The notes under the pieces are model-generated. The model had not been told where the DNA came from. It was given only the letters and a program-made list of their open reading frames with translations, and ran no database searches. Position numbers and translations under genes: made by a program. A stretch of 64,000 bases of DNA from Streptomyces sp. NBC_00376. Lineage in GTDB: Bacteria > Actinomycetota > Actinomycetes > Streptomycetales > Streptomycetaceae. Location of the stretch: the NCBI RefSeq assembly GCF_036077095.1, contig NZ_CP107960.1:6510001-6574000 (forward strand). The letters run 5' to 3'. Positions 43,058-52,556 of the stretch are shown piece by piece. Position 1 is the stretch's first letter, and every line of letters begins with the position of its first letter.

Positions 43058-44047
43058 ATGCGCCGCCGAGCCAGCCTCGTACTCCTGGCATTCGCCGTCT
43101 TCTTCGCCGCCATGTCGCCACTGATGCGCTGGTACGTCTTCCCCAGGCTGGCGAAGATCCCGCCCAGCCAGTACCAGGAGACGGTGCTGGAGGCGAAGCC
43201 CGCCACCCTCCTCGACTACAACGACAACATGAAGGTGAAGACGGTCCCCAAGGTCACCATCGTGCAGACCCTCAAGGGCAACGTCGAGGAGTCCGAGAAG
43301 ATCGAGCGCAGCGCCGGACGCGACGTCGTCGTCTGGGACGCCCTCAGCTTCGTGGCCGGCCCGGACGGCAAGATGGTCTCCCAGATCCCCGAGCGCTACA
43401 TCTTCGACGCCCACAGCCAGGCCCCCGTCCACGCCACCGGCGAATCCGTCGACGGCGACCCGGTCCGGCGCGAGGGCATCGAGTTCAAGTGGCCCTTCCT
43501 CACCGAGAAGCGCGACTACGAGTACTTCGACGCCCAGACCCGCACCAGCTCGCCCATCCACTACAAGGGCAACCGCACCTTCCACGGCATGGACGTCTAC
43601 TACTTCGAGCAGACCATCCCGTGGACCAAGGTCCCGATGCCGAAGAAGATGCCGATCAAGGGCGTCACCCCGGAACAGATCGCGAAGACGGGCATGACCC
43701 GCTGGTACACCACCAAGCGGATGTTCTGGATCGACCCGGTCACCGGAGCGCCGGTCAACGGCGAGGAGATCCACAAGGAGGAGCTGCGCAACGCCAAGAA
43801 GATGGGGATGCCGCAGGACACCATGACCGTGTTCGCCGGGCACGTGAAGATGCGCCCGGACTACGTCGAATCGATCGTCGACCTGGTCAAGTCCCAGCGC
43901 CTGCTGGTCCTGCTCCTCACCTCGTACCTGCCCTGGGGCTTCCTGGTCCTCGGCGCCGGACTGCTCGCCCTCGCCCTGTGGCTGGAGGCCCGCTCCCGCC
44001 GCCCGGACCCGACACCGGACCCCGCCCCTACTCCTGCTCCCGCTTGA
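43058..44047 (+). CDS. DUF3068 (PorA-like) membrane-anchored protein
   Basis: A 329-residue protein with an N-terminal helix (RRRASLVLLAFAVFFAAMSPLM), a large extracellular region, a C-terminal helix (LLTSYLPWGFLVLGAGLLALALWL) and a Pro-rich tail. Conserved DUF3068 stretches are TVPKVTIVQTLKGNV, YIFDAHSQAPVHATGESVDGDPVRREGIEFKWPF cut by its loop, and GMTRWYTTKRMFWIDPVTGAPVNG. Function unproven; envelope-associated in actinobacteria. ATG 43058 follows GAGGGAGGG; a GTG at 43001 overlapping the upstream stop is an alternative. The 3' end overlaps hrpB by 20 bases tail to tail. Confidence 0.88.
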   Translation: MRRRASLVLLAFAVFFAAMSPLMRWYVFPRLAKIPPSQYQETVLEAKPATLLDYNDNMKVKTVPKVTIVQTLKGNVEESEKIERSAGRDVVVWDALSFVAGPDGKMVSQIPERYIFDAHSQAPVHATGESVDGDPVRREGIEFKWPFLTEKRDYEYFDAQTRTSSPIHYKGNRTFHGMDVYYFEQTIPWTKVPMPKKMPIKGVTPEQIAKTGMTRWYTTKRMFWIDPVTGAPVNGEEIHKEELRNAKKMGMPQDTMTVFAGHVKMRPDYVESIVDLVKSQRLLVLLLTSYLPWGFLVLGAGLLALALWLEARSRRPDPTPDPAPTPAPA

Positions 44048-46535
44048 GCCGCGCCTTCGTGAACCGGGTCGCCTCCACCGTGGTGGGGTCCTCCGGCCAC
44101 GGGTGCTTCGGATAGCGGCCGCGCAGCTCCGCCCGCACGGCCCGGTAGCCGTCCTGCCAGAACGACGCCAGATCGGCGGTGACGGCGGCGGGCCGGCCGG
44201 CCGGGGAGAGGAGGTGGACCAGGACCGGCACCCCGGCCACCCGCGGGGTCTCCCGCAGACCGAACAGTTCCTGGAGCTTCACCGCGAGCACCGGCTGTGC
44301 CCCGCCGTACTCCACCCTGATACGGGAACCGCTCGGCACCTCGATCCGCTCCGGCGCCAGCTCGTCCAGCCGCACCGCCTCGCCGGTCGCCCACGGCAGC
44401 AGCCGCCGCAGCGCCTGCCCCGCGTCGATCCGCGCCAGATCGGAGCGCCGCCGGGCCCGGGACAGCTCGGGCTCCAGCCACTGGTCGGTACGTTCCAGCA
44501 GCGCGTCCCGCGACACGTCCGGCCAGGGTTCGCCCAGCTCACGGTGGAGGAACGCGAGCCGCTCCCGCAACTGCTCGCTCTCCCGCGTCCAGCGCAGCAG
44601 TCCTGGTCCCTCGCGCCGCAGCCCCTCGACCAGCGCCCCACGCACCAGCTCCGGTGCCGGCTGCTTCAGCGGGCGCGCCGAAAGCTCGACGGCGCCCAGC
44701 CGCTCCACCCGGCGGGCCACCACGTCGCCGCCGGCCCAGTGGACCTCCTCGCCCGCGAACCGCAGATGCCCGGCGGCCACCCGTGCCGTGTCCTCGTCGA
44801 TGACGGCCGCGAGCCGCACCCGCGCGGACGCCGAGTGCGCGGGCCGGTCGGCGACCGCGACCGCCAGCCACGGCGCGCTGCGCAGCCCCGATCCGTCCCG
44901 CAGCTCCGCACCCGTCCCCGAAACCATCAGGAACGCCCCCTCGCCCCGGGCCCGAGCCACCCGCTCCGGGAACGCCAGCGCGGCCACCAGGCCCACGGCC
45001 GCGTCGTCCGGCCCGGACCCCCCGCCCGCGTCCGCGACGAAGGAGGACAGCCGCCGCACCTCCTGCCGCCAGCGCGCCGCGTACCCGTCCCCGCCCCGCC
45101 GGGCGGCACGCAGCGCGGCCGCCAGATCGTCCCCGTACTCCCTCGGCGGTTCCTCGCTCAGCAGCGCCACGACCTCGGCCGCCCGCCGCCCGCCCACCTC
45201 GTCGGCGCCGTCCAGCAGCGCCCGCGCCAGCCGCGGATGCAGGCCCAGACGGGACATCCGTACGCCCCGGTCGGTCACCCGGCCCTCCGCGTCCACCGCG
45301 CCGACCGCCGTCAGCACCTCGCGCGCCGCGCTCATCGCACCCGCGGGCGGCGGGTCGAGCAGCGCCAGCCCGGAGGCGTCCGGATCACCCCAGCACGCCG
45401 CCTGCAACGCGAACGCCGCCAGGTCCGCGACCTTGATCTCCGGGGACGGGAACCGGGCGAGCCGCCCGTCCTCCGCCTGCGCCCAGCACCGGTACACCGC
45501 CCCGGGCGCCTCCCGTCCGGCCCGGCCCGCGCGCTGCCTTCCGGCCGCCTGCGAGGCCCGTACCGTCGTCAGCGCGCTCAGCCCCCGCGCGTGATCGGTG
45601 CGCGGTTCCCTGGCCAGCCCCGAGTCGACCACGACCCGCACCCCGGGCACCGTGAGGGACGATTCCGCCACCGAGGTCGCCAGCACCACCCGCCGCCCCT
45701 CGCCGGACGAACCGGCCAGCACCGCGTCCTGCACCGCCGCCGGAGCCCGCCCGTGCACCTGGAGCACCTCGGCGGCCACCCCGGCCAGCTGCCCCGCGAC
45801 CCGGCCGATCTCGCCGACGCCCGGAAGGAAGCACAGCACGTCGCCGTCCCGCTCGGCGAGCGCCCGGCGCACCGTCGCGGCCACATGCGTCAGCAGCGCC
45901 GGATCGACCCTCATCCCGTGCGGCGGACGCACCGGAGCGGCGGGCGGCGCCCAGACCACCTCCACGGGATGCGAGACCCCCTGTGCCTCGACCACCGGGG
46001 CATCGCCCAGCAGCCGCGCCCAGCCCTGCGCGTCCGTCGTCGCGGACGCGGCGACCAGCCGCAGATCGGGCCGGATCGCCTCCCGCACGTCGAGCAGGAA
46101 CGCGGCGACCGTGTCCGCGTCCAGATGGCGCTCGTGGCACTCGTCGATGATCACCGCGTCGACCCCGGCCAGCTCCTGGTCGCGCTGGAGCCGCTGGAGC
46201 AGCACACCGGTGGTCACCACCTCCACCACCGTGTCGCGCCCCACCACCCGCTCCCCGCGGACCGTGAACCCCACCCGGCCGCCGGCCCGCTCCCCGATGA
46301 GCCACGCCATCCGCCGCGCCGCCGCCCGTGCCGCGATCCGCCGCGGCTCCGCGACCACCACCCGGCGCACCGGACCGCCGCCGGCCAGACCGGCCAGGAC
46401 CAGCGGTACGAGGGTCGTCTTGCCGGTGCCGGGCGGCGCGCACAGCACCGCGACGCCGCGGTCGTCGAGCGCCCGCTCCAGGGCGGGCACAGCGGTGCGT
46501 ACGGGCAACTGGTCCAGGGCGTCGGTACGGATCAC
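44028..46535 (-). CDS. hrpB: ATP-dependent helicase HrpB
   Basis: An 835-residue DEAH/RHA-type RNA helicase. Walker A lies in LCAPPGTGKTTLVPLVL, motif Ia VVVAEPRRIAARAAA, motif II DECH in IIDECHERHLDAD (a DExH variant), motif III SATTD, and motif VI QRAGRAGR. The HA2 and C-terminal HrpB domains follow, ending in the family's SFWQDGYRAVRAELRGRYPKHPWPEDP tail. In bacteria HrpB is linked to mRNA processing or wall-related phenotypes; its substrate here is unknown. A methyltransferase gene lies 55 bases upstream in the same direction. Confidence 0.94.
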   Translation of the reverse strand: MIRTDALDQLPVRTAVPALERALDDRGVAVLCAPPGTGKTTLVPLVLAGLAGGGPVRRVVVAEPRRIAARAAARRMAWLIGERAGGRVGFTVRGERVVGRDTVVEVVTTGVLLQRLQRDQELAGVDAVIIDECHERHLDADTVAAFLLDVREAIRPDLRLVAASATTDAQGWARLLGDAPVVEAQGVSHPVEVVWAPPAAPVRPPHGMRVDPALLTHVAATVRRALAERDGDVLCFLPGVGEIGRVAGQLAGVAAEVLQVHGRAPAAVQDAVLAGSSGEGRRVVLATSVAESSLTVPGVRVVVDSGLAREPRTDHARGLSALTTVRASQAAGRQRAGRAGREAPGAVYRCWAQAEDGRLARFPSPEIKVADLAAFALQAACWGDPDASGLALLDPPPAGAMSAAREVLTAVGAVDAEGRVTDRGVRMSRLGLHPRLARALLDGADEVGGRRAAEVVALLSEEPPREYGDDLAAALRAARRGGDGYAARWRQEVRRLSSFVADAGGGSGPDDAAVGLVAALAFPERVARARGEGAFLMVSGTGAELRDGSGLRSAPWLAVAVADRPAHSASARVRLAAVIDEDTARVAAGHLRFAGEEVHWAGGDVVARRVERLGAVELSARPLKQPAPELVRGALVEGLRREGPGLLRWTRESEQLRERLAFLHRELGEPWPDVSRDALLERTDQWLEPELSRARRRSDLARIDAGQALRRLLPWATGEAVRLDELAPERIEVPSGSRIRVEYGGAQPVLAVKLQELFGLRETPRVAGVPVLVHLLSPAGRPAAVTADLASFWQDGYRAVRAELRGRYPKHPWPEDPTTVEATRFTKARLKREQE

Positions 46536-46590
46536 GCCCCCAGTCTCGTACGGCCCGCACCCGCTCCCGTACCCCGGTGGCGCTACGGGA

Positions 46591-47415
46591 TCAGTCCCGT
46601 TCGCAGACGAAGATCGCCGTGCCGGGGATGAGGTTTCCGCGCAGCGGGGACCAGCCGCCCCACTCCTGGTGGTTCCAGGCGGGCCACTCCGGTTCGACGA
46701 GGTCGACCAGCCGGAAGCCCCCGGCCACCACGTCCCGCACCCGGTCGCCCAGCGTCCGGTGGTGCTCGACGTACACGGCCTCGCCCCGTTCGTCCTGCTC
46801 CACGTAGGGGGTGCGGTCGAAGTAGGAGGCCGCGACCGAGAGGCCCTCGGGCCCCGGCTCGTCCGGGAACGCCCAGCGGACCGGGTGCGTCACCGAGAAG
46901 ACCCAGCGGCCCCCGGGGCGCAGCACCCGGCGCACCTCGCGGAAGACCCGCACGGGGTCGGCGACGAAGGGCACCGCGCCGTAGGCGGAGCACGCCAGGT
47001 CGAAGGAGCCGTCCCGGAACGGCAGCACCCCGGCGTCCGCCTCCACCAGCCGGACCGCCGGCACATCGCTGCCGCCGATCCGCAGCGCGTGCTGCAACTG
47101 CCGGTGCGAGAGGTCCAGCGCCACCGGGCGGGCGCCCTGAGCGGCGAGCCAGCGGGAGCACTGCGCGGCGCCCGCGCCGATCTCCAGGACGTCCAGGCCG
47201 CGCAGCGACCCGGCGGGGCCCAGCAGACCGGCCTCCGCCTCGTCGAGCCCCTCCGGACCCCAGACGAACCGGTCGTCCCCGAGGAAGGCGCCGTGGTCGC
47301 TCTGGTACTCGTCGGCGTTCCGGTCCCACCAGCCGCGACTGGCCCGGCTGCTCTCGGTCTGTGACGCGTCGCGGCGCGTCGCCTCGGGTTCGGCCGGGTA
47401 GATCTCTTGGCTCAT
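46591..47415 (-). CDS. Class I SAM-dependent methyltransferase
   Basis: A 274-residue methyltransferase with SAM-binding LDVLEIGAGAAQCSRWLAAQG, the acidic ALDLSHRQLQHA, the motif II DLACSAYGAVPFVADP and motif III LRPGGRWVFSVTHP. An N-terminal SRGWWDRNADEYQSDHG and a C-terminal WPAWNHQEWGGWSPLRGNLIPGTAIFV are recurrent in an actinobacterial methyltransferase group near rpsA, which suggests a conserved small-molecule or tRNA-related role, but the acceptor is not evident. It is divergent from rpsA across a 399-base gap. Confidence 0.85.
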   Translation of the reverse strand: MSQEIYPAEPEATRRDASQTESSRASRGWWDRNADEYQSDHGAFLGDDRFVWGPEGLDEAEAGLLGPAGSLRGLDVLEIGAGAAQCSRWLAAQGARPVALDLSHRQLQHALRIGGSDVPAVRLVEADAGVLPFRDGSFDLACSAYGAVPFVADPVRVFREVRRVLRPGGRWVFSVTHPVRWAFPDEPGPEGLSVAASYFDRTPYVEQDERGEAVYVEHHRTLGDRVRDVVAGGFRLVDLVEPEWPAWNHQEWGGWSPLRGNLIPGTAIFVCERD

Positions 47416-47587
47416 CGTGTCCGTCGTTGTAGTTTGCCTTCACCCCGCCGCACGCGGTACGTACCTGGGGGTACCTGTGGGTACGGCTCCCGTGCCCATG
47501 GTTTGTCTCCTGGGGCCGATCTGGCCTCGGGGAACACGAGTTGTGCCGGATATGAGCCGTTGCGCCCCCGGTGTGCGCCTTCGCGCA

Positions 47588-47616
47588 TTGACCGTGCCCG
47601 GCTGCCCCCGTATGCT
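47588..47616 (+). promoter_or_regulatory. Promoter of rpsA
   Basis: TTGACC (47588-47593), a 17-base spacer and TATGCT (47611-47616) form a strong housekeeping-sigma promoter, placing the transcript start near 47623 and giving a leader of about 190 bases. Bases 47416-47587 up to the divergent methyltransferase show nothing else clear. Confidence 0.75.
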
Positions 47617-47757
47617 ACAAGTTGCGCCGCGAGCCTGCGCGCCTCAGACCTAGCAGGCCGCGCTCGCATCTGTTGTATGTCCCCTCGGTTCACGAGGCGT
47701 CTCCCGTCCAGCGGGTTCGGTGCTTCCGGAGCTGTCCGGCTTCTGCAGAGGTGATAC

Positions 47758-47806
47758 GGGCTCCCGGCGTAGCAGTACCTACGACTCACTGTCCGTACCG
47801 GAGCCC
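47758..47806 (+). promoter_or_regulatory. rpsA leader structure sequestering the ribosome-binding site
   Basis: GGGCTCC (47758-47764) pairs with GGAGCCC (47800-47806); after a bulged C the stem continues GG (47766-47767) with CC (47798-47799). The GGAG ribosome-binding site (47800-47803) is therefore inside the stem. A nested hairpin CGTAG (47768-47772) with CTACG (47779-47783) sits in the loop. This is a plausible target for autogenous translational control by S1. Confidence 0.6.
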
Positions 47807-47814
47807 TTTCCCAC

Positions 47815-49326
47815 ATGACGAGCAGCACCGAGACCACCGCCACCACCCCGCAGGTAGCGGTCAACGACATCGGTAACGAGGAAGCCTTCCTCGCCGCGAT
47901 CGACGAGACGATCAAGTACTTCAACGACGGCGACATCGTCGACGGCGTCATCGTGAAGGTCGACCGGGACGAGGTCCTGCTCGACATCGGTTACAAGACC
48001 GAAGGCGTCATCCCCTCCCGCGAGCTTTCGATCAAGCACGACGTCGACCCGAACGAGGTCGTCAAGGTCGGCGACGAGATCGAGGCCCTGGTTCTCCAGA
48101 AGGAGGACAAGGAAGGCCGCCTCATCCTGTCCAAGAAGCGCGCTCAGTACGAGCGTGCCTGGGGCACGATCGAGAAGATCAAGGAAGAGGACGGCATCGT
48201 CACCGGTACCGTCATCGAGGTCGTCAAGGGTGGTCTCATCCTCGACATCGGCCTCCGTGGCTTCCTGCCGGCCTCCCTCGTCGAGATGCGCCGTGTCCGC
48301 GACCTCCAGCCCTACGTGGGCAAGGAGCTCGAGGCCAAGATCATCGAGCTGGACAAGAACCGCAACAACGTGGTCCTGTCCCGCCGTGCCTGGCTGGAGC
48401 AGACCCAGTCCGAGGTTCGCCAGACGTTCCTCACGACCCTGCAGAAGGGCCAGGTCCGCTCCGGCGTCGTCTCCTCGATCGTCAACTTCGGTGCGTTCGT
48501 GGACCTCGGCGGCGTCGACGGTCTCGTGCACGTCTCCGAGCTGTCCTGGAAGCACATCGACCACCCCTCCGAGGTTGTCGAGGTCGGCCAGGAAGTCACC
48601 GTCGAGGTTCTCGACGTCGACATGGACCGCGAGCGCGTCTCCCTGTCGCTCAAGGCGACGCAGGAAGACCCGTGGCAGCAGTTCGCCCGCACGCACCAGA
48701 TCGGGCAGGTCGTTCCCGGTAAGGTCACCAAGCTCGTTCCGTTCGGTGCGTTCGTGCGCGTCGACGAGGGCATCGAGGGTCTGGTCCACATCTCCGAGCT
48801 GGCCGAGCGCCACGTGGAGATCCCGGAGCAGGTCGTCCAGGTCAACGACGAGATCTTCGTCAAGGTCATCGACATCGACCTCGAGCGTCGTCGCATCAGC
48901 CTCTCGCTGAAGCAGGCCAACGAGTCCTTCGGTGCCGACCCGGCCTCGGTCGAGTTCGACCCGACCCTGTACGGCATGGCCGCGTCCTACGACGACCAGG
49001 GCAATTACATCTACCCCGAGGGCTTCGACCCCGAGACCAACGACTGGCTCGAGGGCTACGAGACCCAGCGCGAGGCGTGGGAGACGCAGTACGCCGAGGC
49101 GCAGCAGCGCTTCGAGCAGCACCAGGCCCAGGTCATCAAGTCCCGCGAGGCCGACGAGGCCGCTGCTGCCGAGGGCGCTGCTGCCCCGGCCGGTGGCGCC
49201 CCGGCTGCCTCCGGCGGCAGCGGTGGCGGCTCGTACTCCTCGGAGTCCGCGGACAACTCCGGCGCCCTGGCGTCGGACGAGGCCCTGGCGGCCCTGCGCG
49301 AGAAGCTGGCGGGCGGCCAGAGCTGA
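47815..49326 (+). CDS. rpsA: 30S ribosomal protein S1
   Basis: A 503-residue mRNA-binding protein of the small subunit. Four S1 (OB-fold) domains span about 30-105, 120-190, 205-275 and 290-365, each showing V-DG-VxxxVxFGAFVDLG-type strands (for example SSIVNFGAFVDLGGVDGLVHVSELSW and TKLVPFGAFVRVDEGIEGLVHISEL). The C-terminal 100 residues are a Glu/Gln-rich helix and a Gly/Ser/Ala tail, as in other actinobacteria, where S1 has four domains rather than six. It recruits leadered mRNAs. Codon use is the most biased toward major codons in the window, fitting high expression. Confidence 0.98.
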   Translation: MTSSTETTATTPQVAVNDIGNEEAFLAAIDETIKYFNDGDIVDGVIVKVDRDEVLLDIGYKTEGVIPSRELSIKHDVDPNEVVKVGDEIEALVLQKEDKEGRLILSKKRAQYERAWGTIEKIKEEDGIVTGTVIEVVKGGLILDIGLRGFLPASLVEMRRVRDLQPYVGKELEAKIIELDKNRNNVVLSRRAWLEQTQSEVRQTFLTTLQKGQVRSGVVSSIVNFGAFVDLGGVDGLVHVSELSWKHIDHPSEVVEVGQEVTVEVLDVDMDRERVSLSLKATQEDPWQQFARTHQIGQVVPGKVTKLVPFGAFVRVDEGIEGLVHISELAERHVEIPEQVVQVNDEIFVKVIDIDLERRRISLSLKQANESFGADPASVEFDPTLYGMAASYDDQGNYIYPEGFDPETNDWLEGYETQREAWETQYAEAQQRFEQHQAQVIKSREADEAAAAEGAAAPAGGAPAASGGSGGGSYSSESADNSGALASDEALAALREKLAGGQS

Positions 49327-49372
49327 CGCTCTGCACCCCCTCCGGTCGGTGATCGACCGCAGTAGCTGAAAA

Positions 49373-49406
49373 GTGAGGCCCGCTCCCCGAGGGGAGCGGG
49401 CCTCAC
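49373..49406. terminator. Strong bidirectional terminator after rpsA
   Basis: GTGAGGCCCGCTCCCC (49373-49388) pairs perfectly with GGGGAGCGGGCCTCAC (49391-49406), followed by TCGTTT. It also serves the convergent beta-helix gene. Confidence 0.95.
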
Positions 49407-49426
49407 TCGTTTCCGCCGGGCGGCGG

Positions 49427-50389
49427 TTACGGGGTGACGGTGATGTTGGTCAGGCCCTTGCCGCCGGTCACCGTGTTGCTGCTGTGGACGGTGGTCGGGC
49501 AGCCCGTGCCGTAGTTGGTGACGTTGATCGCGAGCTGCTTGTCGCCCTCGGCGCCGGTCAGGTCCGAGGTGTTGTCACGGAAGACGGTGCCGCAGCCCCA
49601 GCCGCTCTGCTGAGTGTGGGTCTCGTAGCCGTTGTTGGTCGTACGGGAGCCCTTGTTGCCCTCGACGAGTACGTCATTGCCCTTCACGTCGACCCAGGAG
49701 TCGTCGTAGTTGGCGCCGGTCAGCCCGCTGCCGTCGAAGGTGTTGCCGATGATCCTCGCCCCGGTGGTGCCCTCCTTGATGTCGATGTTCTCGCCGCCGA
49801 CCCCCGGGCCGATCGTGTTCCGCAGGATCTGCACCCCGTCGCTCCGGTCGGAGAGATCGCCGGCCGTGCCGACGTAGACGCCCTCGCCCATGCCGCGGCC
49901 GTCGTGCCCGGTGTCGTAGATCCGCGAGTTCTTGATGACGCCGTTCCTGCTGGACTTGCGGAAGTGGACGCCCTCCATGTCCAGGTCGTGCACGGTCACC
50001 GAATCGATGACGACCCCTGTGGCGGTGTCGGCCATGATGCCCTTCTGGCCGCCGGTGACCGTGATGCCCTCGACCGTCCAGTACGAGGCCCCGTTGAGGT
50101 GCAGTCCGTAGCCTCCGCCGGCCGTGAGGATCGCCTTGGCCGAGCCCGTGAGGGTGATCCGGGCGGAAGCGGTGCCGGGGACGGTCGCCTTGAAGTTGCC
50201 GGTGTACGCGCCGTCGGCGAGCCGGATGGTGTCGCCGGGGGCGGCGGCGGTGAGGGCGGACTTGAGCTGGGCGGCGGTGCTCACGTCGATGACCGTTGCC
50301 GCACCCGCCGTGGTGGCGGAGGCGAGGGCGAGGCCGCCGGTGGCGAGCGCGGCGGCCAGCAGGGCCGGGAGGAGAGTGCGGGTGCGCAT
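49427..50389 (-). CDS. Secreted right-handed beta-helix (pectate-lyase-like) protein
   Basis: A 320-residue exported protein. Signal peptide MRTRTLLPALLAAALATGG continues to an AGA cleavage site, then VIDVSTAAQLKSALTAAAPGDTIRLADGAYTG, the entry of a parallel beta-helix. Repeats of the form GVHFRKSSRNGVIKNSRIYDTG and GVQILRNTIGPGV give stacked coils. Charged residues on one face (Lys, Asp, Arg) could form a polysaccharide lyase site like PL6 or PL9, but the family is uncertain. ATG 50389 follows GGAAGG on the minus strand; the longer frame reads through the promoter. Confidence 0.85.
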   Translation of the reverse strand: MRTRTLLPALLAAALATGGLALASATTAGAATVIDVSTAAQLKSALTAAAPGDTIRLADGAYTGNFKATVPGTASARITLTGSAKAILTAGGGYGLHLNGASYWTVEGITVTGGQKGIMADTATGVVIDSVTVHDLDMEGVHFRKSSRNGVIKNSRIYDTGHDGRGMGEGVYVGTAGDLSDRSDGVQILRNTIGPGVGGENIDIKEGTTGARIIGNTFDGSGLTGANYDDSWVDVKGNDVLVEGNKGSRTTNNGYETHTQQSGWGCGTVFRDNTSDLTGAEGDKQLAINVTNYGTGCPTTVHSSNTVTGGKGLTNITVTP

Positions 50390-50467
50390 GGGGGTGCCTT
50401 CCCGTCGAAGGAGTTCGAGGTTCTCGTACATGAATGTGGGGCGAGTCTCTGAACGCTCTGCCCAGTG

Positions 50468-50508
50468 ACGGTAGGGATGGGGTGCGGCGGTGTCAATGTC
50501 TGGACCAA
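50468..50508 (-). promoter_or_regulatory. Promoter and operator of the beta-helix gene
   Basis: On the minus strand TTGACA (50496-50491), a 17-base spacer and TACCGT (50473-50468) form a near-ideal promoter. Immediately upstream is TTGGTCCAGACA (50508-50497), which resembles the TGGTCCAGACCT direct-repeat boxes of streptomycete chitinase genes and half of a DasR site. The remaining gap to 50842 has no other gene. Confidence 0.6.
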
Positions 50509-50842
50509 TGCCGGGCGAGGGTGGATCGGCGGACCGGGTGAACGGAGGAACGCCTGTGTGGTGCACGGGAAACTGACGGCCCGTTGCTCGCCCGCCCACG
50601 GATGCGGTGGCCTCGGGCCGGTCGTGAACTCGGCTTCCTCGTAGAGGTGTTCATCGACATGAACTCCAACGCCTGTATCTCCAAGGGGAAGGTGGACGCC
50701 CGTCAGGGGAGTCCGCCTCGGGAGCCGCGCCCGGGTTCTCGCGTCGGATCGGGCATGAACCGGCCGGTGAAAGGGCACAGTCCGGGAATGCATGTGCCCT
50801 GCCGGACGTTCTTCTCGAGGAACACGAGGAGGAGCGGTAACC

Positions 50843-51781
50843 GTGCCTGATCCGCAGAGTTTGTACGAATGGGAGCCGAAAGGCCTGGCCGTCGTCGACA
50901 TGGCGCTCGCGCAGGAGTCGGCCGGCCTGGTCATGCTCTACCACTTCGAGGGATACATCGACGCGGGCGAGACCGGCGAGCAGATCGTGGACGGCCTGCT
51001 CGAAACGCTGCCGCACCAGGTCGTGGCCAGATTCGACCACGACCGTCTCGTCGACTACCGCGCACGGCGCCCGCTGCTGACCTTCCGGCGCGACCGCTGG
51101 GCCGCCTACGAGACCCCGACGCTCGACGTCAGGGTCGTGCAGGACGCCACCGGAGCGCCCTTCCTGCTGCTTTCCGGGCCCGAGCCCGACGTGGAGTGGG
51201 AGCGCTTCGCCGCCGCCGTCGAGCAGATCGTCGAGCGCCTCGGCGTCCGCCTCGCGGTGAATTTCCACGGGATCCCGATGGGTGTCCCGCACACCCGCCC
51301 CGTCGGCATCACCCCGCACGGCAACCGCACGGACCTCATGCCCGGCCACCGCAGCCCCTTCGACGAGGCGCAGGTGCCCGGCTCAGCCGAGGCCCTGGTG
51401 GAGTACCGGCTGATGGAGGCCGGACACGACGTCCTCGGTGTCGCCGCCCATGTGCCGCACTACGTCGCCCGCTCCGCGTACCCGGACGCGGCGCTCACCG
51501 CCCTGGAGGCGGTCACCGCCGCGACCGGCCTGGTCCTGCCGAGCGTCGCCCATGCGCTGCGCACGGAGGCGCACCGCACCCAGACCGAGATCGACCGCCA
51601 GATCGACCAGGGCGACGAGGAGCTCGTCTCGCTCGTCGAGGGCCTTGAGCACCAGTACGACGCGGTCGCCGGATCCGAGACCCGGGGCAACCTGGTCGCC
51701 GAGCCGGTGGACCTGCCGTCCGCCGACGAGATCGGCCTCGAATTCGAGCGGTTCCTCGCGGAGCGCGAGGGGGACGCCTGA
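50843..51781 (+). CDS. PAC2-family (proteasome-assembly-chaperone-like) protein
   Basis: A 312-residue member of the PAC2 ATP-grasp-like family, related to archaeal and eukaryotic proteasome assembly chaperones. It has [74 protein letters not shown] broken into strands, and the C-terminal helix [16 protein letters not shown]. Actinobacteria keep it next to coaE and rpsA; its biochemical role is unproven. GTG 50843 follows AGGAG. Confidence 0.88.
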   Translation: MPDPQSLYEWEPKGLAVVDMALAQESAGLVMLYHFEGYIDAGETGEQIVDGLLETLPHQVVARFDHDRLVDYRARRPLLTFRRDRWAAYETPTLDVRVVQDATGAPFLLLSGPEPDVEWERFAAAVEQIVERLGVRLAVNFHGIPMGVPHTRPVGITPHGNRTDLMPGHRSPFDEAQVPGSAEALVEYRLMEAGHDVLGVAAHVPHYVARSAYPDAALTALEAVTAATGLVLPSVAHALRTEAHRTQTEIDRQIDQGDEELVSLVEGLEHQYDAVAGSETRGNLVAEPVDLPSADEIGLEFERFLAEREGDA

Positions 51782-51815
51782 TCGCCGCTGCCGGACAGCC
51801 CTTAGGCTGCAGGGC

Positions 51816-52421
51816 ATGCTGAAAGTGGGCCTGACCGGTGGGATCGGCGCCGGCAAGAGTGAAGTGTCACGGCTGCTCGTCGGATACGGAGCCGTGCTGA
51901 TCGACGCGGACCGGATCGCCCGGGAGGTCGTCGAGCCGGGGACACCCGGGCTCGCGGCCGTCGTCAAGGCGTTCGGCGCCGGCATCCTCACCGCCGACGG
52001 CACCCTGGACCGGCCGAAGCTCGGCTCGATCGTCTTCGCCGACGCGGACCGGCTCGCCATTCTCAACGCGATCGTCCACCCCCTGGTCGGCGCCCGCTCC
52101 GCCGAGCTGGAGCGGGCCGCGGGCCCCGACTCGGTCGTCGTCCACGACGTCCCGCTCCTCACCGAGAACGGTCTGGCGCCGCTCTACGACCTGGTCGTCG
52201 TCGTGGACGCGAGCCCCGAAACCCAGCTCGACCGGCTCGTACGGCTGCGCGGCATGACCGAGCCCGAGGCCCGCGCCCGGATGGCCGCCCAGGCCACCCG
52301 GGAGCAGCGTCGGGCCGTGGCGGATCTGGTCATCGACAACGACGGGCCGCTGGAGAACCTGGAGCCGCAGGTCCGCAAGGTCTGGTCGGAGCTGACCGGG
52401 CGGGCCGCCGAGGCCGGCTGA
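51816..52421 (+). CDS. coaE: Dephospho-CoA kinase
   Basis: A 201-residue P-loop kinase for the last step of CoA synthesis, phosphorylating the 3'-hydroxyl of dephospho-CoA. Walker [15 protein letters not shown] at residues 5-18, [11 protein letters not shown] with the catalytic Asp, [12 protein letters not shown], and the lid [20 protein letters not shown] are all present. Length is normal for the short form without the C-terminal GrpB-like extension found in mycobacteria. ATG 51816 is 34 bases past the PAC2 stop. Confidence 0.96.
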   Translation: MLKVGLTGGIGAGKSEVSRLLVGYGAVLIDADRIAREVVEPGTPGLAAVVKAFGAGILTADGTLDRPKLGSIVFADADRLAILNAIVHPLVGARSAELERAAGPDSVVVHDVPLLTENGLAPLYDLVVVVDASPETQLDRLVRLRGMTEPEARARMAAQATREQRRAVADLVIDNDGPLENLEPQVRKVWSELTGRAAEAG

Positions 52422-52556
52422 CCCGGGCACCGGCGGACCGGGCGGGCGTCCGCGGGCGGCCCCGGCCCCGGCCAGGACCGGAATACCGGACCGCGCCCGG
52501 ACGTTGAGGACCCGGTGACGAGTCGAGGACTCGGTGACGAAGGGAAGGACGAGACC

